Assembly: GCF_004361735.1 (NCBI RefSeq)
Contig: NZ_SNVV01000011.1
Span: 120,762 to 184,761, forward strand
Source of the DNA: Azoarcus indigens
Lineage (GTDB): Bacteria; Pseudomonadota; Gammaproteobacteria; Burkholderiales; Rhodocyclaceae
DNA length: 64,000 bases
Direction: 5' to 3'
Made by a program: the position numbers and the translations under genes. The notes below the pieces were generated by a model, which saw only the letters and a list, made by a program, of their open reading frames with translations, was not told the DNA's origin and searched no databases. Of the stretch, positions 17,360 through 27,640 are shown in pieces; position 1 is the first letter of the stretch, and the number at the start of each line of letters is the position of its first letter.

Positions 17360-18772
17360 ATGACAGCAACCCCGCCCGGCGATGCCGGTCCGCCGGCGGC
17401 CGCGCCTGCCGCCTTGCCCACGCTGGCCACGCCGGTGCTCTACGCCCTGGTGTTCGTCGAAGGCTACGTCTCGCTGGGCAGTGAAATCGTCGCCCTGCGC
17501 CGGCTGGTGCCGCACCTGGGCAGCGCCATTACCGTCACCGCGCCCACCATCGGCTTCTTCCTGCTGGCGTTGGCCCTGGGTTATCAGGCCGGTGGCCGGC
17601 CCAGCGACGACTACCTCGGCCGGGTGCGGCGCAACTTCCTGATCGCCGCCGCGCTGATCGCGGTCGGCCTCGCCGGGCCGACGGTGGATGCGCTGTTCGC
17701 CCATGTGCAGCCGGCGCCGGTCGCCTACCTGCTGTTCGTCGGCCTGGTGCTGTGCCCGGTGGCCTGGCTGCTGGGGCAGACGGTGCCGCTGCTCACCAAC
17801 CTGCTGCGCCACGAGCATGTGGGTGCGCGCAGCGGCGCCGCGCTGTACTGGTCCACACTGGGCTCCTTTCTCGGCTCGCTCAGCCTGTCGCTACTGGTGA
17901 TGCAGTGGCTGGGCGTGTACGCCGCGGTGCTCATCTGCGCGCTGCTGCCGCTGTGCCTGTTGCCCTGGCTGGCCGGCAGCCGCCTGCGCGGCGGCGTGGC
18001 GGCAGCCGGCCTGGCCGCGCTGGCGCTGGCGCTGGGCTTCAACCTGGTGCTGCCGCAGCAGGTTGAAACCGCCTACGCCACCTACCGGGTGGCGCCGGTG
18101 GCGCTGCCGGGCATGCAGGACCCCAAGGTGTTCTGGATCAACAATTCCGCCGCGTCGTTGATAGACGACAGCAAGCCGCCGCGCTACACCCGCTACATCG
18201 AGCGCCTGCGCACCATCCTGCTGATGGACCTGGCCTATTTCGAGCGCGACATCCTGGTGCTGGGCGCGGGCGGCTTCACTCTGTCGCACCGGGAGCAGAG
18301 CAACCGCTACACCTATGTGGACATCGATCCGGAGGTGAAGGCGCTGGCCGAGCGCGACTTCCTCGGCGAGCCGGTGCGCGGCCGCTTCATCGCCGGCGAC
18401 GCCCGCCGCTATGTCGCCGACAGCAGCGAGCGCTACGACGCGGTGGTGGTGGATGCCTACAGCGCGCTCACCAACATCCCCACCCACCTGGTCACCCGCG
18501 AGTTCTGGCGCGACACCAGACGGGTGTTGAAGGACGACGGCGTGCTGCTGGTGAACCTCATCCTCGATCCCAGGCTGTCCACGCCCTACGCCCGCAACCT
18601 CATCGCCACCATCCAGTCGGAGTACGGCCCCTGCGGGGTGGAGGTGCTGTTCCGCAAGCTGCCGCAGAGCAATGTGCTGCTGCAGTGCTTCGCCGGTCCG
18701 CCGGTGGCACCGCCACAGCTCTATACCGACGAGCTCAACCGCGCCGACCTGGATCACCTGCGCGAGCCTTAA
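17360..18772 (+). CDS. Membrane-fused spermidine-synthase-like protein
   Basis: 470 residues; the ATG at 17360 has a GGAGGAG ribosome site just upstream. About seven hydrophobic segments cover residues ~20-235 (for example ILCALLPLCLLPWLAG-like stretches). A Rossmann methyltransferase-like domain of the spermidine synthase fold fills ~290-450: ILVLGAGGFTLS (nucleotide loop), YVDIDPEV, and VVVDAYSALTNIPTHL in place of the aminopropyltransferase DxYS/D motif. It therefore resembles the bacterial 'MFS plus SpeE' fusions whose substrate is unknown. No speD or arginine/ornithine decarboxylase neighbour supports polyamine synthesis here. The 3' end overlaps the convergent acetyltransferase gene by 38 bases. 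Confidence 0.85.
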   Translation: MTATPPGDAGPPAAAPAALPTLATPVLYALVFVEGYVSLGSEIVALRRLVPHLGSAITVTAPTIGFFLLALALGYQAGGRPSDDYLGRVRRNFLIAAALIAVGLAGPTVDALFAHVQPAPVAYLLFVGLVLCPVAWLLGQTVPLLTNLLRHEHVGARSGAALYWSTLGSFLGSLSLSLLVMQWLGVYAAVLICALLPLCLLPWLAGSRLRGGVAAAGLAALALALGFNLVLPQQVETAYATYRVAPVALPGMQDPKVFWINNSAASLIDDSKPPRYTRYIERLRTILLMDLAYFERDILVLGAGGFTLSHREQSNRYTYVDIDPEVKALAERDFLGEPVRGRFIAGDARRYVADSSERYDAVVVDAYSALTNIPTHLVTREFWRDTRRVLKDDGVLLVNLILDPRLSTPYARNLIATIQSEYGPCGVEVLFRKLPQSNVLLQCFAGPPVAPPQLYTDELNRADLDHLREP

Positions 18773-19313
18773 GCGGCGCGAGCCTTAGCCGGCGCCGCGC
18801 CAGTGGGAAATCCAGCCGCATGGCGATGCGGCCGCGCATGCCGAGCGCGCCCTGCGCTTCCAGCGCCGCCAGCAGCCCGGCGGGGATCTCGTCGCGCTCC
18901 AGCAGCGGGCGGAAGCCCAGGCGCTCGTAGAAGGGCGCGTTCCAGGGGAACTGGGCGAAGGTGGTCAAGGCAATGGCGGGCAGCCCCTGGCGCTTCGCCC
19001 AGGCGATGCAGCGTCGTACCAGCGCCTTGCCGAGGCCGCGCCGGCCGTGGTCGGGATGCACGTTGAGCTCCGCCAGCAGGGCGAGGCCGTCGGCGGTTTC
19101 CACCAGGGCGAAGCCCACCGGCCCGGCGGCATCGGCTGCCACCCACAGGCGGCCTTCCCGCTGCGCCAGCGCCAGCGCTGGCCGCGGCACCACCTTGTCG
19201 CGCAGGCCGGGCGGCAGGTCCTCCGGCGGGAAGCGGCGCGCGGCGGCGCGTTCGATGGCCGAGAGGACGTCGAGATCGCGGACCAGGGCACGCCGCAGGG
19301 AGTAGTCGTTCAT
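18735..19313 (-). CDS. GNAT-family N-acetyltransferase
   Basis: 192 residues. The acetyl-CoA loop is seen in LNVHPDHGRRGLGKALVRRC (the R/QxxGxG/A motif as RRGLGKA), preceded by the LLAELNV beta-strand and followed by the typical FYERLGF motif. The N-terminus (YSLRRALVRDLDVLSAIERAA) is the GNAT alpha-1 region. The acceptor substrate is unknown. The C-terminal ~20 residues are Arg-rich and overlap the 3' end of the spermidine-synthase-like gene. Confidence 0.85.
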   Translation of the reverse strand: MNDYSLRRALVRDLDVLSAIERAAARRFPPEDLPPGLRDKVVPRPALALAQREGRLWVAADAAGPVGFALVETADGLALLAELNVHPDHGRRGLGKALVRRCIAWAKRQGLPAIALTTFAQFPWNAPFYERLGFRPLLERDEIPAGLLAALEAQGALGMRGRIAMRLDFPLARRRLRLAPLKARAGDPGRRG

Positions 19314-19574
19314 GCGCCTTTTCGGAGGAAGCGGGGAGGGGCGGCCGCTGCAGCCGGGGATGGTACTCCGCCCACGCTACCCTGTTTCCGTGACGGACGT
19401 CTGCCGCCGCTGCGAGCGGCGAACTGCCCCGTCTGCCGGCACCGGAGATTGCGTGCGGACGCCGCCGCGTTTATCGTCCGGGGCGCATCCGCCGTCCAGC
19501 TCCTCGTCCGCCCGCCTCATGACGCTTCCCGCCGCCCTGTTTCACTCCGCCGCCCGCCTGCCGGGCCGCCGCGC

Positions 19575-20891
19575 ATGAACGACCGCCTGGCCGCGGTGCG
19601 CGATGTGGCCGGGCTGGGCCAGGTGTTCACCCCGGACGCGGTGGTGCAGGCCATGCTGGCGCTGCGCCGGCGCCACGGCCGGGTGCTGGAGCCGTCCTGC
19701 GGCGACGGCGCCTTCTTCCGCCACCTGCCGGGCGCGGTGGGCATCGAGTTCGACGCCCGCCACTGCCCGCCGGGCGCGCAGGCGATGGATTTCTTCGCCT
19801 ACCCGGACAGCGAGCGCTTCGACACCATCATCGGCAACCCGCCCTATGTGCGCTGCCAGGACATTCCGGCGCCGACGCGCGAGCGCATCCTGCGCGGCGG
19901 CAGCAAGGTGGACTTCGACCGCCGCGCCAACCTGTATCTCTTCTTCATCGAGAAGTGTCTGCGCCACCTGGCGCCGGGCGGCGAGCTGATCTTCATCACC
20001 CCGCGCGACTTCCTCAAGGCGACCTCGGCGGTGAAGCTCAATCGCCTGCTCTACGCCAGCGGCTCCATCACCGATGCCATCGAGCTGGGCGACGCCCGGG
20101 TGTTCGACGGCGCGGTGCCCAACTGCCTGATCTGGCGCTTCGAGAAGGACCGCCGCACGCGCGAACTGCGCCATGCGGAACTGGGTTCCGGCGACCGCCT
20201 TGGCCCGGCGCTGGCTGCGCCCGCCTGGGAAACCCGTTACTTCGTCGAGAGCGGCGGCCACTTGATGTTCGCCCGCGGCGACTATCCGCTGCGGCTGGCG
20301 CAGATCGGCTTCGTCAAGGTCGGCGCGGTGTCCGGCGCCGACGACCTCTATGCCGATCCGGCGCTGGGTGCCAGCCGGCCCTTCGTCTGCTCTTCCACCG
20401 TGCGCGATGGCCAGACCCGCGCCATGTTGCTGCCGGAAACGGACGCGCCGGCGCCGGTGGCGCTGCTGCCGCACAAGGAAAGGCTGCTGGCGCGCAAGGT
20501 GGCGCGCTTCGACGAGAGCAACTGGTGGCAGTGGGGCCGGCTGCATTTCCGCAGCGAGCGCCCGCGCGTCTATGTGAACGGCAAGACGCGGGCGCCGCGG
20601 CCCTTCTTCGTCCATGAATGCCCGGACTACGACGGCGCGGTGCTGGCCGTGTTTCCCCGCCGCGAGGAGGTGGCGCCGGCCGAGCTGGCGGCCGCGCTGA
20701 ATGCGGTGCCCTGGGCCGACCTCGGCTACGTCTGCGACGGCCGCTTCCTGTTCACCCAGCGCAGCCTGGAGCATGCGCCGCTGCCGGCGGAGTTCGCCCG
20801 CTTTCTGCCGGACGAGGCGGCGGAGGCGGGCGGCGGGACTCAGATGGTATCGGCGGCCGGGCCGGGCGCGTTGGCGGTGGCGAAGGCGTAG
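19575..20891 (+). CDS. Orphan N6-adenine DNA methyltransferase (Eco57I/HsdM-like)
   Basis: 438 residues from the ATG at 19575. SAM-binding motif I is LEPSCGDGAFF (38-48) after the N6-MTase motif GQVFTP (X). Catalytic motif IV is NPPY (88-91), diagnostic of amino-methyltransferases of the gamma/Type IIG-like class. LFFIEKCLRHLAPGGELIFITP is motif VI-like. The C-terminal ~200 residues would serve target recognition. No restriction or specificity subunit gene is adjacent, so it appears solitary; a regulatory role or a relic of a restriction system are both possible. It overlaps the diguanylate cyclase gene tail-to-tail by 52 bases. Confidence 0.85.
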   Translation: MNDRLAAVRDVAGLGQVFTPDAVVQAMLALRRRHGRVLEPSCGDGAFFRHLPGAVGIEFDARHCPPGAQAMDFFAYPDSERFDTIIGNPPYVRCQDIPAPTRERILRGGSKVDFDRRANLYLFFIEKCLRHLAPGGELIFITPRDFLKATSAVKLNRLLYASGSITDAIELGDARVFDGAVPNCLIWRFEKDRRTRELRHAELGSGDRLGPALAAPAWETRYFVESGGHLMFARGDYPLRLAQIGFVKVGAVSGADDLYADPALGASRPFVCSSTVRDGQTRAMLLPETDAPAPVALLPHKERLLARKVARFDESNWWQWGRLHFRSERPRVYVNGKTRAPRPFFVHECPDYDGAVLAVFPRREEVAPAELAAALNAVPWADLGYVCDGRFLFTQRSLEHAPLPAEFARFLPDEAAEAGGGTQMVSAAGPGALAVAKA

Positions 20892-22702
20892 CGGTTCCTG
20901 CCCTCCGCCTTGGCACGGTACATGGCGGAGTCGGCGTTGCTCAGCAGCAGATCGGCCTCGCGGCCGTGGGCGGGGTAGAGGGCGATGCCCACGCTGGCCG
21001 ACACCTGGGCGGTCAGGCCGCCGTCCAGCACCACCTCCCGCGACGCCGCCTCGATGACCTTCAGCGCCACCGCCGCCGCGTCCGCCGCGGTTTCCGCGTC
21101 TGGCAGCAGCAGGGTGAATTCGTCGCCGCCCAGCCGGGCCACGGTGTCGCTCTCGCGTACGCAGTTGCGCAGCCGGCCGGAGAGTTCGCGCAGCAGGCGG
21201 TCGCCGGCGTCGTGGCCGTGGCGGTCGTTCACCGCCTTGAAGCCGTCCAGGTCAACGAACAGCAGTGCGAACTGGCCCTGCTCGCGGCCGCGGCGGGCCA
21301 GCTCCTCCCGCAGGCGGTTCATGAACAGGCGGCGGTTGGGCAACTCGGTCAGCGGGTCGTAGCTGGCCATGCGCTGCAGCTGGGCCTCGGCGTTCAGCTG
21401 CTCGGTGATGTCATGGATGATGGAGAGCAGGATGGTGCGGCCGCCGACCACCGCAGGCGAGGTGAAGACCTCGACATCGCGCAGGCTGCCGTTCGCCAGC
21501 TTGTGGGTGACGATGAAGCGCCTGGCCTGGTCGTCGGCGGTGGCCTTCACCAGCCGCGCCAGGTCTTCTTCCGGCAGGGTGTTGAGCTGTACCAGCGGCA
21601 TGCCGATCAATTGGCTGCGCGGGTAGCCGTAGTAGCGCACCGCCGCCGGGTTGGCATCGACCACGCGGCGGCTGCTGGCGTCCACCTGCAGCATTACCGC
21701 GCTGTGGTTGCGGAACAGCAGGCTGGCGCGGGCTTCGGAGTCGCGCAGGCGTTTGTTCACGCCGATCATCAGGACGGCCAGGGCCGCCGCCATCACCGCC
21801 AGCGACGGCACCGCGACTGAGCTGATCTGGGCGGCGGTGAAGCCGCGCGGCCGGTCACCCAGCCAGTTGCGCTCCAGCGCGCGGCGGCGTTCGGCGGCCA
21901 CCGTCGGCAGCGTCTTGTCGAGGATGGCGACCAGCTCCGACCAGTCCTTGCGCACGCCGATGGCGCGCGACATCTGCTCGGGCAGCTCCAGCCGCAGGTC
22001 GATGTCGTCGAAGTTGCGCACCCGCACGAAATGCGACACCTGGCTGATCGGCCCGATCAGTGCGTCCAGCTCATTGGCGGCCACCCGCTCCAGTCCTTGC
22101 TCCAGGGTTTCCACCTGGGTGAGGGTGAGCAATGGTTGCGCCTTCTCCAGTTCCTGGCGCAGCAGCGAACTGCGCTGCACGCCGACGCGCTCGCCGGAGA
22201 GGTCGTCCAGGTCTTCGATGTAGGGCTTGCTGTTGCGCATGAACACGCCGAACTTCAGGCGGTACACCGGCTGGGTGAAGAGCAGGTAGGCGCGCCGTTC
22301 GCCGGTGGGAATCATGGGCGAGACCACGTCGATGTCGCCATGCTCGGCGGCCCGCAGGGTTTCGTCCCAGTCGGTGTAGGGGTGGAATTCGAAGCGCACG
22401 TCCAGGCGCTGACCCAGCAGTGCCATCAACTCGGCATCGGCGCCGCGATGGCCCTGCGGCGTGAGGTAGCTGTATGGCGCGCTGGCTGGATGGGCACCAT
22501 AGCGGATCACGGCGTGGGCGGCGAGCCAGGCTCGTTCCGCCGCGTTCAGGCGGCCTGCTTCGTCGGCAGCGGCGGCGCCGGCAGGCGCCTGTGCCAGCGC
22601 GAGCTGGACGAGCAGGGCCAGCAGGCAGGCGAGCGCCGCCCGCCGGCCGGGGCCGCGGGCCGCCGCGGGGGCGGGAAAAATAATACTTTCGTATCGTGTC
22701 AC
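20840..22702 (-). CDS. Periplasmic-sensor diguanylate cyclase (SBP_bac_3-TM-PAS-GGDEF)
   Basis: 620 residues, GTG start at 22702. Domains: signal/TM helix (~20-45), a periplasmic solute-binding-like domain (~50-275, with YGAHPASAPYSY and DIDVVSPMIPT), a TM helix (~285-305), PAS (~315-440, VDANPAAVRYYGY) and GGDEF (~450-610). The active site is intact, RLGGDEF with GGDEF at 525-529, and the inhibitory I-site RESD (516-519) is present. It should make c-di-GMP from two GTP in response to a small amino-acid-like ligand bound outside the inner membrane; the ligand is not predictable. Confidence 0.92.
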   Translation of the reverse strand: MTRYESIIFPAPAAARGPGRRAALACLLALLVQLALAQAPAGAAAADEAGRLNAAERAWLAAHAVIRYGAHPASAPYSYLTPQGHRGADAELMALLGQRLDVRFEFHPYTDWDETLRAAEHGDIDVVSPMIPTGERRAYLLFTQPVYRLKFGVFMRNSKPYIEDLDDLSGERVGVQRSSLLRQELEKAQPLLTLTQVETLEQGLERVAANELDALIGPISQVSHFVRVRNFDDIDLRLELPEQMSRAIGVRKDWSELVAILDKTLPTVAAERRRALERNWLGDRPRGFTAAQISSVAVPSLAVMAAALAVLMIGVNKRLRDSEARASLLFRNHSAVMLQVDASSRRVVDANPAAVRYYGYPRSQLIGMPLVQLNTLPEEDLARLVKATADDQARRFIVTHKLANGSLRDVEVFTSPAVVGGRTILLSIIHDITEQLNAEAQLQRMASYDPLTELPNRRLFMNRLREELARRGREQGQFALLFVDLDGFKAVNDRHGHDAGDRLLRELSGRLRNCVRESDTVARLGGDEFTLLLPDAETAADAAAVALKVIEAASREVVLDGGLTAQVSASVGIALYPAHGREADLLLSNADSAMYRAKAEGRNRYAFATANAPGPAADTI

Positions 22703-22945
22703 GATGAGCTGCCGACTCTCGAATGTTACCGTTTTGCTTCATGAGGCGAAATGAAGTGCGCGTGACTATGTCATGCCTATGAAGAGAGTCATAGTCAAGC
22801 CCAAGTCGTGGCGTCCGCCCATCGGGAATTTCCCCGCTTTGGGTGCAGGGTTTCCGGCCAGCCGGGCGTTTCCGGGCTTTGGTGTAACATCCGCGCACAT
22901 CAATCGCCGTGGCGGTTCCGGCCACGGCCTTTTCCGAGAACAGCC

Positions 22946-24241
22946 ATGGTTCCCCATCTCACTACCGCGTTGACCGGTCCGCTGCTGGAGCTGGAAAAAC
23001 AGTTCCTCGATCGCGCCAGCCGCATCGAACAGTGGTTCCGCGTCCAGTGGCAGGATCACCTGCCGCCGTTCTACGGCTCCACCGACCTGCGCAATTCCGG
23101 CTTCAAGCTGGCGCCGGTGGATCTCAACCTCTTCCCCGGCGGCTTCAACAACCTCAACGATGCCTTCATGCCGCTGTGCGTGCAGGCGGCCCAGGCGGCC
23201 ATAGAGCGCATCTGCCCGGACGCGAGCAAGCTGCTGCTGGTGCCGGAGAACCACACGCGCAACCAGTTCTACCTGCAGAACGTGGCGCGGCTGGTGTCCA
23301 TCCTCAAGCTCACCGGCCTGGACATCCGCATCGGCAGCCTGCTGCCTGACCTGGAAGGCCCGACTACGCTGGAACTGGCCAACGGCTCCACGCTGACGCT
23401 GGAGCCGCTGCAGCGGCGCGATGGCCGCGTCGGCCTGGACGGCTTCGACCCCTGCGCGGTGCTGCTGAACAATGATCTCTCCGGCGGCGTGCCGGCCATC
23501 CTGCAGGGCCTGGAAGACCAGTGGGTGATCCCGCCGGTGCATGCCGGCTGGCACATGCGGCGCAAGTCCCGCCACGCCGAGGCTTACGACCGGGTGGCGC
23601 GCGAGTTCGCCGAAACCATAGGCATCGACCCCTGGCGCATCAATCCGGAGTTCGGCGTCTGCGGCCAGATCAACTTCCAGGAGCGCACCGGCGAGGAGTG
23701 CCTGGCCACGCAGGTGGATCAGCTGCTCACCCGCATCCGCGACAAGTACAAGGAATACGGCGTCACCGACGAGCCCTTCGTCGTCGTCAAGGCGGATGCC
23801 GGCACCTACGGCATGGGCGTGATGACGGTGAAGGACGCCTCCGAGGTGGTCGGCCTCAACCGCCGCCAGCGCAACAAGATGGCGGTGGTGAAGGAAGGCC
23901 TGGAGGTGCACGAGGTCATCATCCAGGAAGGCGTGCACACCTTCGAGACGGTGGAAGGCGCGGTGGCCGAGCCGGTGGTGTACATGATGGACCACTACGT
24001 GGTGGGCGGTTTCTACCGGGTGCACACCGAGCGTGGCCGCGACGAGAACCTCAACGCCCCCGGCATGCACTTCAAGCCGCTGGCCTTCGAGACCTGCTGC
24101 ACCCTGCCGGATTGCAGCCAGGCGCCGGACGCCGCGCCCAACCGCTTCTACGCCTACGGCGTGGTCGCCCGCCTGGCGCTGTTGGCGGCCTCGGTGGAGA
24201 TCGAGGAAACCGAGCCGGCCGCCGTCGAAGCGGCCGCCTGA
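22946..24241 (+). CDS. gshA: Glutamate-cysteine ligase
   Basis: 431 residues. The ATG at 22946 gives the family-like start MVPHLTTALTGPLLELE. It is the proteobacterial type found in betaproteobacteria and acidithiobacilli, not E. coli GshA; landmarks include YGSTDLRNSGFKLAPVD, PENHTRNQFYLQN and FVVVKADAGTYGMGVM. It joins glutamate to cysteine with ATP, the first step of glutathione synthesis, in the cytoplasm. gshB follows 11 bases later, so the two form an operon. An in-frame upstream region (from 22808) lacks similarity and is left out. Confidence 0.92.
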   Translation: MVPHLTTALTGPLLELEKQFLDRASRIEQWFRVQWQDHLPPFYGSTDLRNSGFKLAPVDLNLFPGGFNNLNDAFMPLCVQAAQAAIERICPDASKLLLVPENHTRNQFYLQNVARLVSILKLTGLDIRIGSLLPDLEGPTTLELANGSTLTLEPLQRRDGRVGLDGFDPCAVLLNNDLSGGVPAILQGLEDQWVIPPVHAGWHMRRKSRHAEAYDRVAREFAETIGIDPWRINPEFGVCGQINFQERTGEECLATQVDQLLTRIRDKYKEYGVTDEPFVVVKADAGTYGMGVMTVKDASEVVGLNRRQRNKMAVVKEGLEVHEVIIQEGVHTFETVEGAVAEPVVYMMDHYVVGGFYRVHTERGRDENLNAPGMHFKPLAFETCCTLPDCSQAPDAAPNRFYAYGVVARLALLAASVEIEETEPAAVEAAA

Positions 24242-24252
24242 GGGAAGCCGCC

Positions 24253-25206
24253 ATGACCCGTGCGCTCAAGATCGCCTTCATCGTCGATCCGCTGGAGAAG
24301 CTCAAGGCCTACAAGGATTCCAGCATCGCCATGATGCGGGCCGCCGCCGCCCGCGGCCACGCGGTGTGGGCCATCCAGCGGCCGGCGCTGTCGTGGCGCG
24401 ACGGCGCAGTGTCCGCTCGCGCGGTGCCGCTGTCGCTGTTCGCCGACGATCACGACTGGTACCGCGCCGGCGAGGCGCAGCAACTGCCGCTGGCCGAGTT
24501 CGACGCGGTGCTGATGCGGCAGGACCCGCCCTTCGACTTCGAGTACGTCACCGCCACCTGGCTGCTGGAGCGGGCGGTGCGCGACGGCGTGAAGGTGTTC
24601 AACGACCCGCGCGCCATCCGCGACCACTCGGAGAAGCTCGCCATCCTGGAATTCCCGGCGTTCGCGCCGACCACGCTGGTGGCGCGCGAGGCGGCGGACC
24701 TGGACGCCTTCATCGACGAATTCGGCGACGTCATCCTGAAGCCGCTGGACGGCATGGGCGGCAGCCGCATCTTCCGCGTCGCCGCCACCGACCCCAACCG
24801 CAACGTCATCGTCGAGACGCTGACCGAGGACGGCACTCGCACGGTGATGGCGCAGCGCTACCTGCCGGAGATCAAGGACGGCGACAAGCGCGTGCTCATC
24901 ATCGGCGGCGAGGTGGTGCCCTTCACCCTGGCGCGCATTCCCAAGGCCGGCGAAACCCGTGGCAATCTCGCCGCCGGCGGCCGCGGCGTGGCGATGCCGA
25001 TCACCGCCCGCGAACGCGAGATCGCCGAATCCCTGGCGCCCATCCTGTGGCAGCGCGGCCTGCTCATCGTCGGCCTGGACGTGATCGGTGGCCATCTCAC
25101 CGAGATCAACGTCACCAGCCCCACCTGCATGGTGGAAATCGCCGCGCAGATGGGCTTCGACGTCGCCGGGCTGGTCATCCAGCGGCTGGAGGCGGCGCTG
25201 GCTTGA
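24253..25206 (+). CDS. gshB: Glutathione synthetase
   Basis: 317 residues, typical length. ATP-grasp family: N-terminal KIAFIVDPLEKLKAYKDSS, substrate loop MRQDPPFDFEYVTATWLLE, ATP-binding ILKPLDGMGGSRIF, and the metal/catalytic segment GLDVIGGHLTEINVTSPT, all diagnostic of GshB. It adds glycine to gamma-glutamylcysteine. It sits 11 bases behind gshA. The ApbE gene follows 90 bases later and may be co-transcribed. Confidence 0.97.
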   Translation: MTRALKIAFIVDPLEKLKAYKDSSIAMMRAAAARGHAVWAIQRPALSWRDGAVSARAVPLSLFADDHDWYRAGEAQQLPLAEFDAVLMRQDPPFDFEYVTATWLLERAVRDGVKVFNDPRAIRDHSEKLAILEFPAFAPTTLVAREAADLDAFIDEFGDVILKPLDGMGGSRIFRVAATDPNRNVIVETLTEDGTRTVMAQRYLPEIKDGDKRVLIIGGEVVPFTLARIPKAGETRGNLAAGGRGVAMPITAREREIAESLAPILWQRGLLIVGLDVIGGHLTEINVTSPTCMVEIAAQMGFDVAGLVIQRLEAALA

Positions 25207-25296
25207 GGCCGGCGTGCGGTGCGCCGGGCATCCTCCTTCCCGCTGCCGCCGCAGGCAGCCGCCAAAGCCGGGGAGGGCTGCGCTAAGATTCGTCCG

Positions 25297-26400
25297 ATGA
25301 ATCCGCCCGCCCCCCCGTCTGTCCGGCAGTCCCCGCTTTTTCCGCTGCGCTTCCCTTTCTTCCTGGCCTCCTCCCTGTTGCGCCTGTTCGGCCTGTTGCT
25401 GGCCGCCAGCCTGCTGGCCGGCTGCGCGCGGCCGCAGGTCTTCCACCAGGAGTCCTACGTCTTCGGCACCCGGGTGGATGTCGCAGTCTATGGCGAGGAC
25501 CAGGCCCAGGCGGACGCGGCGATGGCGGCGGTGCTGGGCGAGTTCGACCGCCTGCATCGCGCCTACCACGCCTGGGAGCCGTCCGAGCTCACCGCGCTGA
25601 ACGAAGGCCTGGCACGCGGCGACACCGTCACCGTGTCGGACGAATTGGCCGCCATGCTGAAGGACGCCCAGCGCTTGGCCGCCACCGGCGACGAACTCTT
25701 CGACCCCGCCCTCGGCCGCCTGATCGCGCTGTGGGGCTTCCACACCGACACCTTCGTGCCGCAGCGGCCCGACATGGACAAGGTGCGCGAGCTGGTGGCG
25801 GCGCGGCCGCGGATGTCCGACCTCGTCATCGACGGCAACAAGGTTTCCAGCCGCAACCCGGCGGTGCAGCTGGACCTGGGCGGCTACGCCAAGGGCTACG
25901 CGCTGGACCGCGCCATCGCCATCCTGCGCGACCAGGGCGTGCACAACGCACTGGTGAACATCGGCGGCAACGTCATGGCACTGGGCGCCAAGGGCGACCA
26001 GCCCTGGCGCATCGGCATCCAGCACCCGCGCGAGCCGGGGCCGTTGGCCACCCTGCCGCTGTACGACGGCGAGGCCATCGGCACCTCCGGCGACTACCAG
26101 CGCTACTTCGAGCTGGATGGCGTGCGTTACGCCCACCTGCTGGACCCGCGCACCGGCGAGCCGGCCCACGCCACCGAGTCGCTCACCGTGCTGATCACCC
26201 CGCGGGCGGACGCCGGCACCCTGTCCGACGCCGCCAGCAAGCCGGCCTACATCGCTGGCGACGGCTGGCGGCAGCAAGTGCGCAACTTCGGCATCGAGCA
26301 CGCGCTGCGGGTGGCCGCCGACGGCCGCATCGAAGTCACCCGCGCCCTGCGCGCCCGGCTACAGCTGCCCTCGGGCATCGACATGGCGGTGGTGGACTAG
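25297..26400 (+). CDS. apbE: ApbE: FAD:protein FMN transferase
   Basis: 367 residues from the ATG at 25297, giving a lipoprotein signal with lipobox LLAGC (Cys43) after a long hydrophobic helix. Conserved ApbE features: FGTRVDV, LNEG, the [12 protein letters not shown] segment, NIGGNV, and the metal/FAD site [10 protein letters not shown] with TSGDYQRYF. It transfers FMN covalently to periplasmic redox proteins such as NqrC, RnfG or NosR-type targets. None of those targets is encoded in this window. Confidence 0.95.
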   Translation: MNPPAPPSVRQSPLFPLRFPFFLASSLLRLFGLLLAASLLAGCARPQVFHQESYVFGTRVDVAVYGEDQAQADAAMAAVLGEFDRLHRAYHAWEPSELTALNEGLARGDTVTVSDELAAMLKDAQRLAATGDELFDPALGRLIALWGFHTDTFVPQRPDMDKVRELVAARPRMSDLVIDGNKVSSRNPAVQLDLGGYAKGYALDRAIAILRDQGVHNALVNIGGNVMALGAKGDQPWRIGIQHPREPGPLATLPLYDGEAIGTSGDYQRYFELDGVRYAHLLDPRTGEPAHATESLTVLITPRADAGTLSDAASKPAYIAGDGWRQQVRNFGIEHALRVAADGRIEVTRALRARLQLPSGIDMAVVD

Positions 26401-26446
26401 CACGCCGTCCGCCCGCCTTCCCACCGTTCTTTACGCAGAGACCACC

Positions 26447-27640
26447 ATGTTCCAGCACATCGAGCCCTATCCCGGCGATCCCATCCTGACCCTCAACGAG
26501 AACTTCCAGAAGGATCCCCGCGCGGACAAGATCAACCTCAGTATCGGCGTCTATTTCGACGACGAAGGCCGGCTACCGGTGATGGGCGCGGTGCGCGAGG
26601 CCGAGAGCGGGCTGCTGGAGCGCATCGTGCCCAAGCCCTACCTGCCGATGGAAGGCGCCGGCGACTACCGCAGGCTGGTGCAGGAACTGCTGTTTGGCGC
26701 CGACCACGCCGCGGTGCGCGGCGGCCGCATCGCCACCGCCCAGACCCTGGGCGGCTCCGGCGCGCTGAAGGTGGGGGCGGACTTCATCAAGCGCTACTTC
26801 CCCAAGGCCGAAGCCTGGGTCAGCGACCCCACCTGGGACAACCACCGCGCCATCTTCGAAGGGGCCGGCCTCACGGTGCATAGCTACCCCTACTACGCCC
26901 CGGCCACCGGCGGCCTGCGCTTCGACGCCATGATGGCAGCGGTGAACGCCATGCCGGCCGGCAGCGTGCTGCTGCTGCACGCCTGCTGCCACAACCCCAC
27001 CGGGGTAGACCTGTCGCCGGCGCAGTGGGCGGAGCTGATCGCCGCGGTGAAGGCGCGCGGCCTGCTGCCCTTCCTCGACATCGCCTACCAGGGCTTCGGC
27101 GACGGCCTGGAGGAAGACGCCCACGCCCTGCGCGCGCTGGCCGATGCCGGCGTCTGCTTCTTCGTCGCCAACTCCTTCTCAAAGAACTTCTCCCTCTACG
27201 GCGAGCGTTGCGGCGGCCTCAGCGTGGTATGCGAGGATGCCGAGGCGGCGGAGCGGGTGCTTGGCCAGCTCAAGGCCACCGTGCGCCGCAACTACTCCAG
27301 CGCGCCCATGCACGGCGCCCGCATCGTCGCTGCGGTGCTCGGCAACCCGGCGCTGCGCGCCAGCTGGGAGGCGGAGCTAGCCGGCATGCGCAGCCGCATC
27401 AAGGCCATGCGCGAGCGCCTGCATGCCGGCCTCAGCGCCCGCCTGCCCGGCCGCGACTTCGGCTACATCACCGCCCAGCGCGGCATGTTCAGCTACACCG
27501 GCCTGAGCCCGGCGCAGGTGGACCGGCTGCGGGATGAGCAGGGGGTGTACCTGGTGCGCTCCGGACGGATGTGTACCGCCGGGCTCAATGGCAGCAATGT
27601 GGAGGCGGTGGCGGCCGCGATGGCGGCGGTGCTGGGGTGA
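26447..27640 (+). CDS. Aromatic/aspartate aminotransferase (class I, PLP)
   Basis: 397 residues, standard for TyrB/AspC. The PLP Schiff-base lysine is K246 in [15 protein letters not shown]. Other landmarks are [22 protein letters not shown] and the C-terminal [11 protein letters not shown], whose Arg binds the substrate alpha-carboxylate. It interconverts aromatic amino acids or aspartate with their keto acids using 2-oxoglutarate. Whether tyrosine or aspartate is preferred is not readable, so no symbol is assigned. Confidence 0.94.
   Translation: MFQHIEPYPGDPILTLNENFQKDPRADKINLSIGVYFDDEGRLPVMGAVREAESGLLERIVPKPYLPMEGAGDYRRLVQELLFGADHAAVRGGRIATAQTLGGSGALKVGADFIKRYFPKAEAWVSDPTWDNHRAIFEGAGLTVHSYPYYAPATGGLRFDAMMAAVNAMPAGSVLLLHACCHNPTGVDLSPAQWAELIAAVKARGLLPFLDIAYQGFGDGLEEDAHALRALADAGVCFFVANSFSKNFSLYGERCGGLSVVCEDAEAAERVLGQLKATVRRNYSSAPMHGARIVAAVLGNPALRASWEAELAGMRSRIKAMRERLHAGLSARLPGRDFGYITAQRGMFSYTGLSPAQVDRLRDEQGVYLVRSGRMCTAGLNGSNVEAVAAAMAAVLG

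Noticed and set aside
17360..18772. Genuine spermidine synthase (speE)
   Set aside because: The membrane-spanning N-terminal half, an altered active-site motif and the lack of polyamine genes nearby argue against it.
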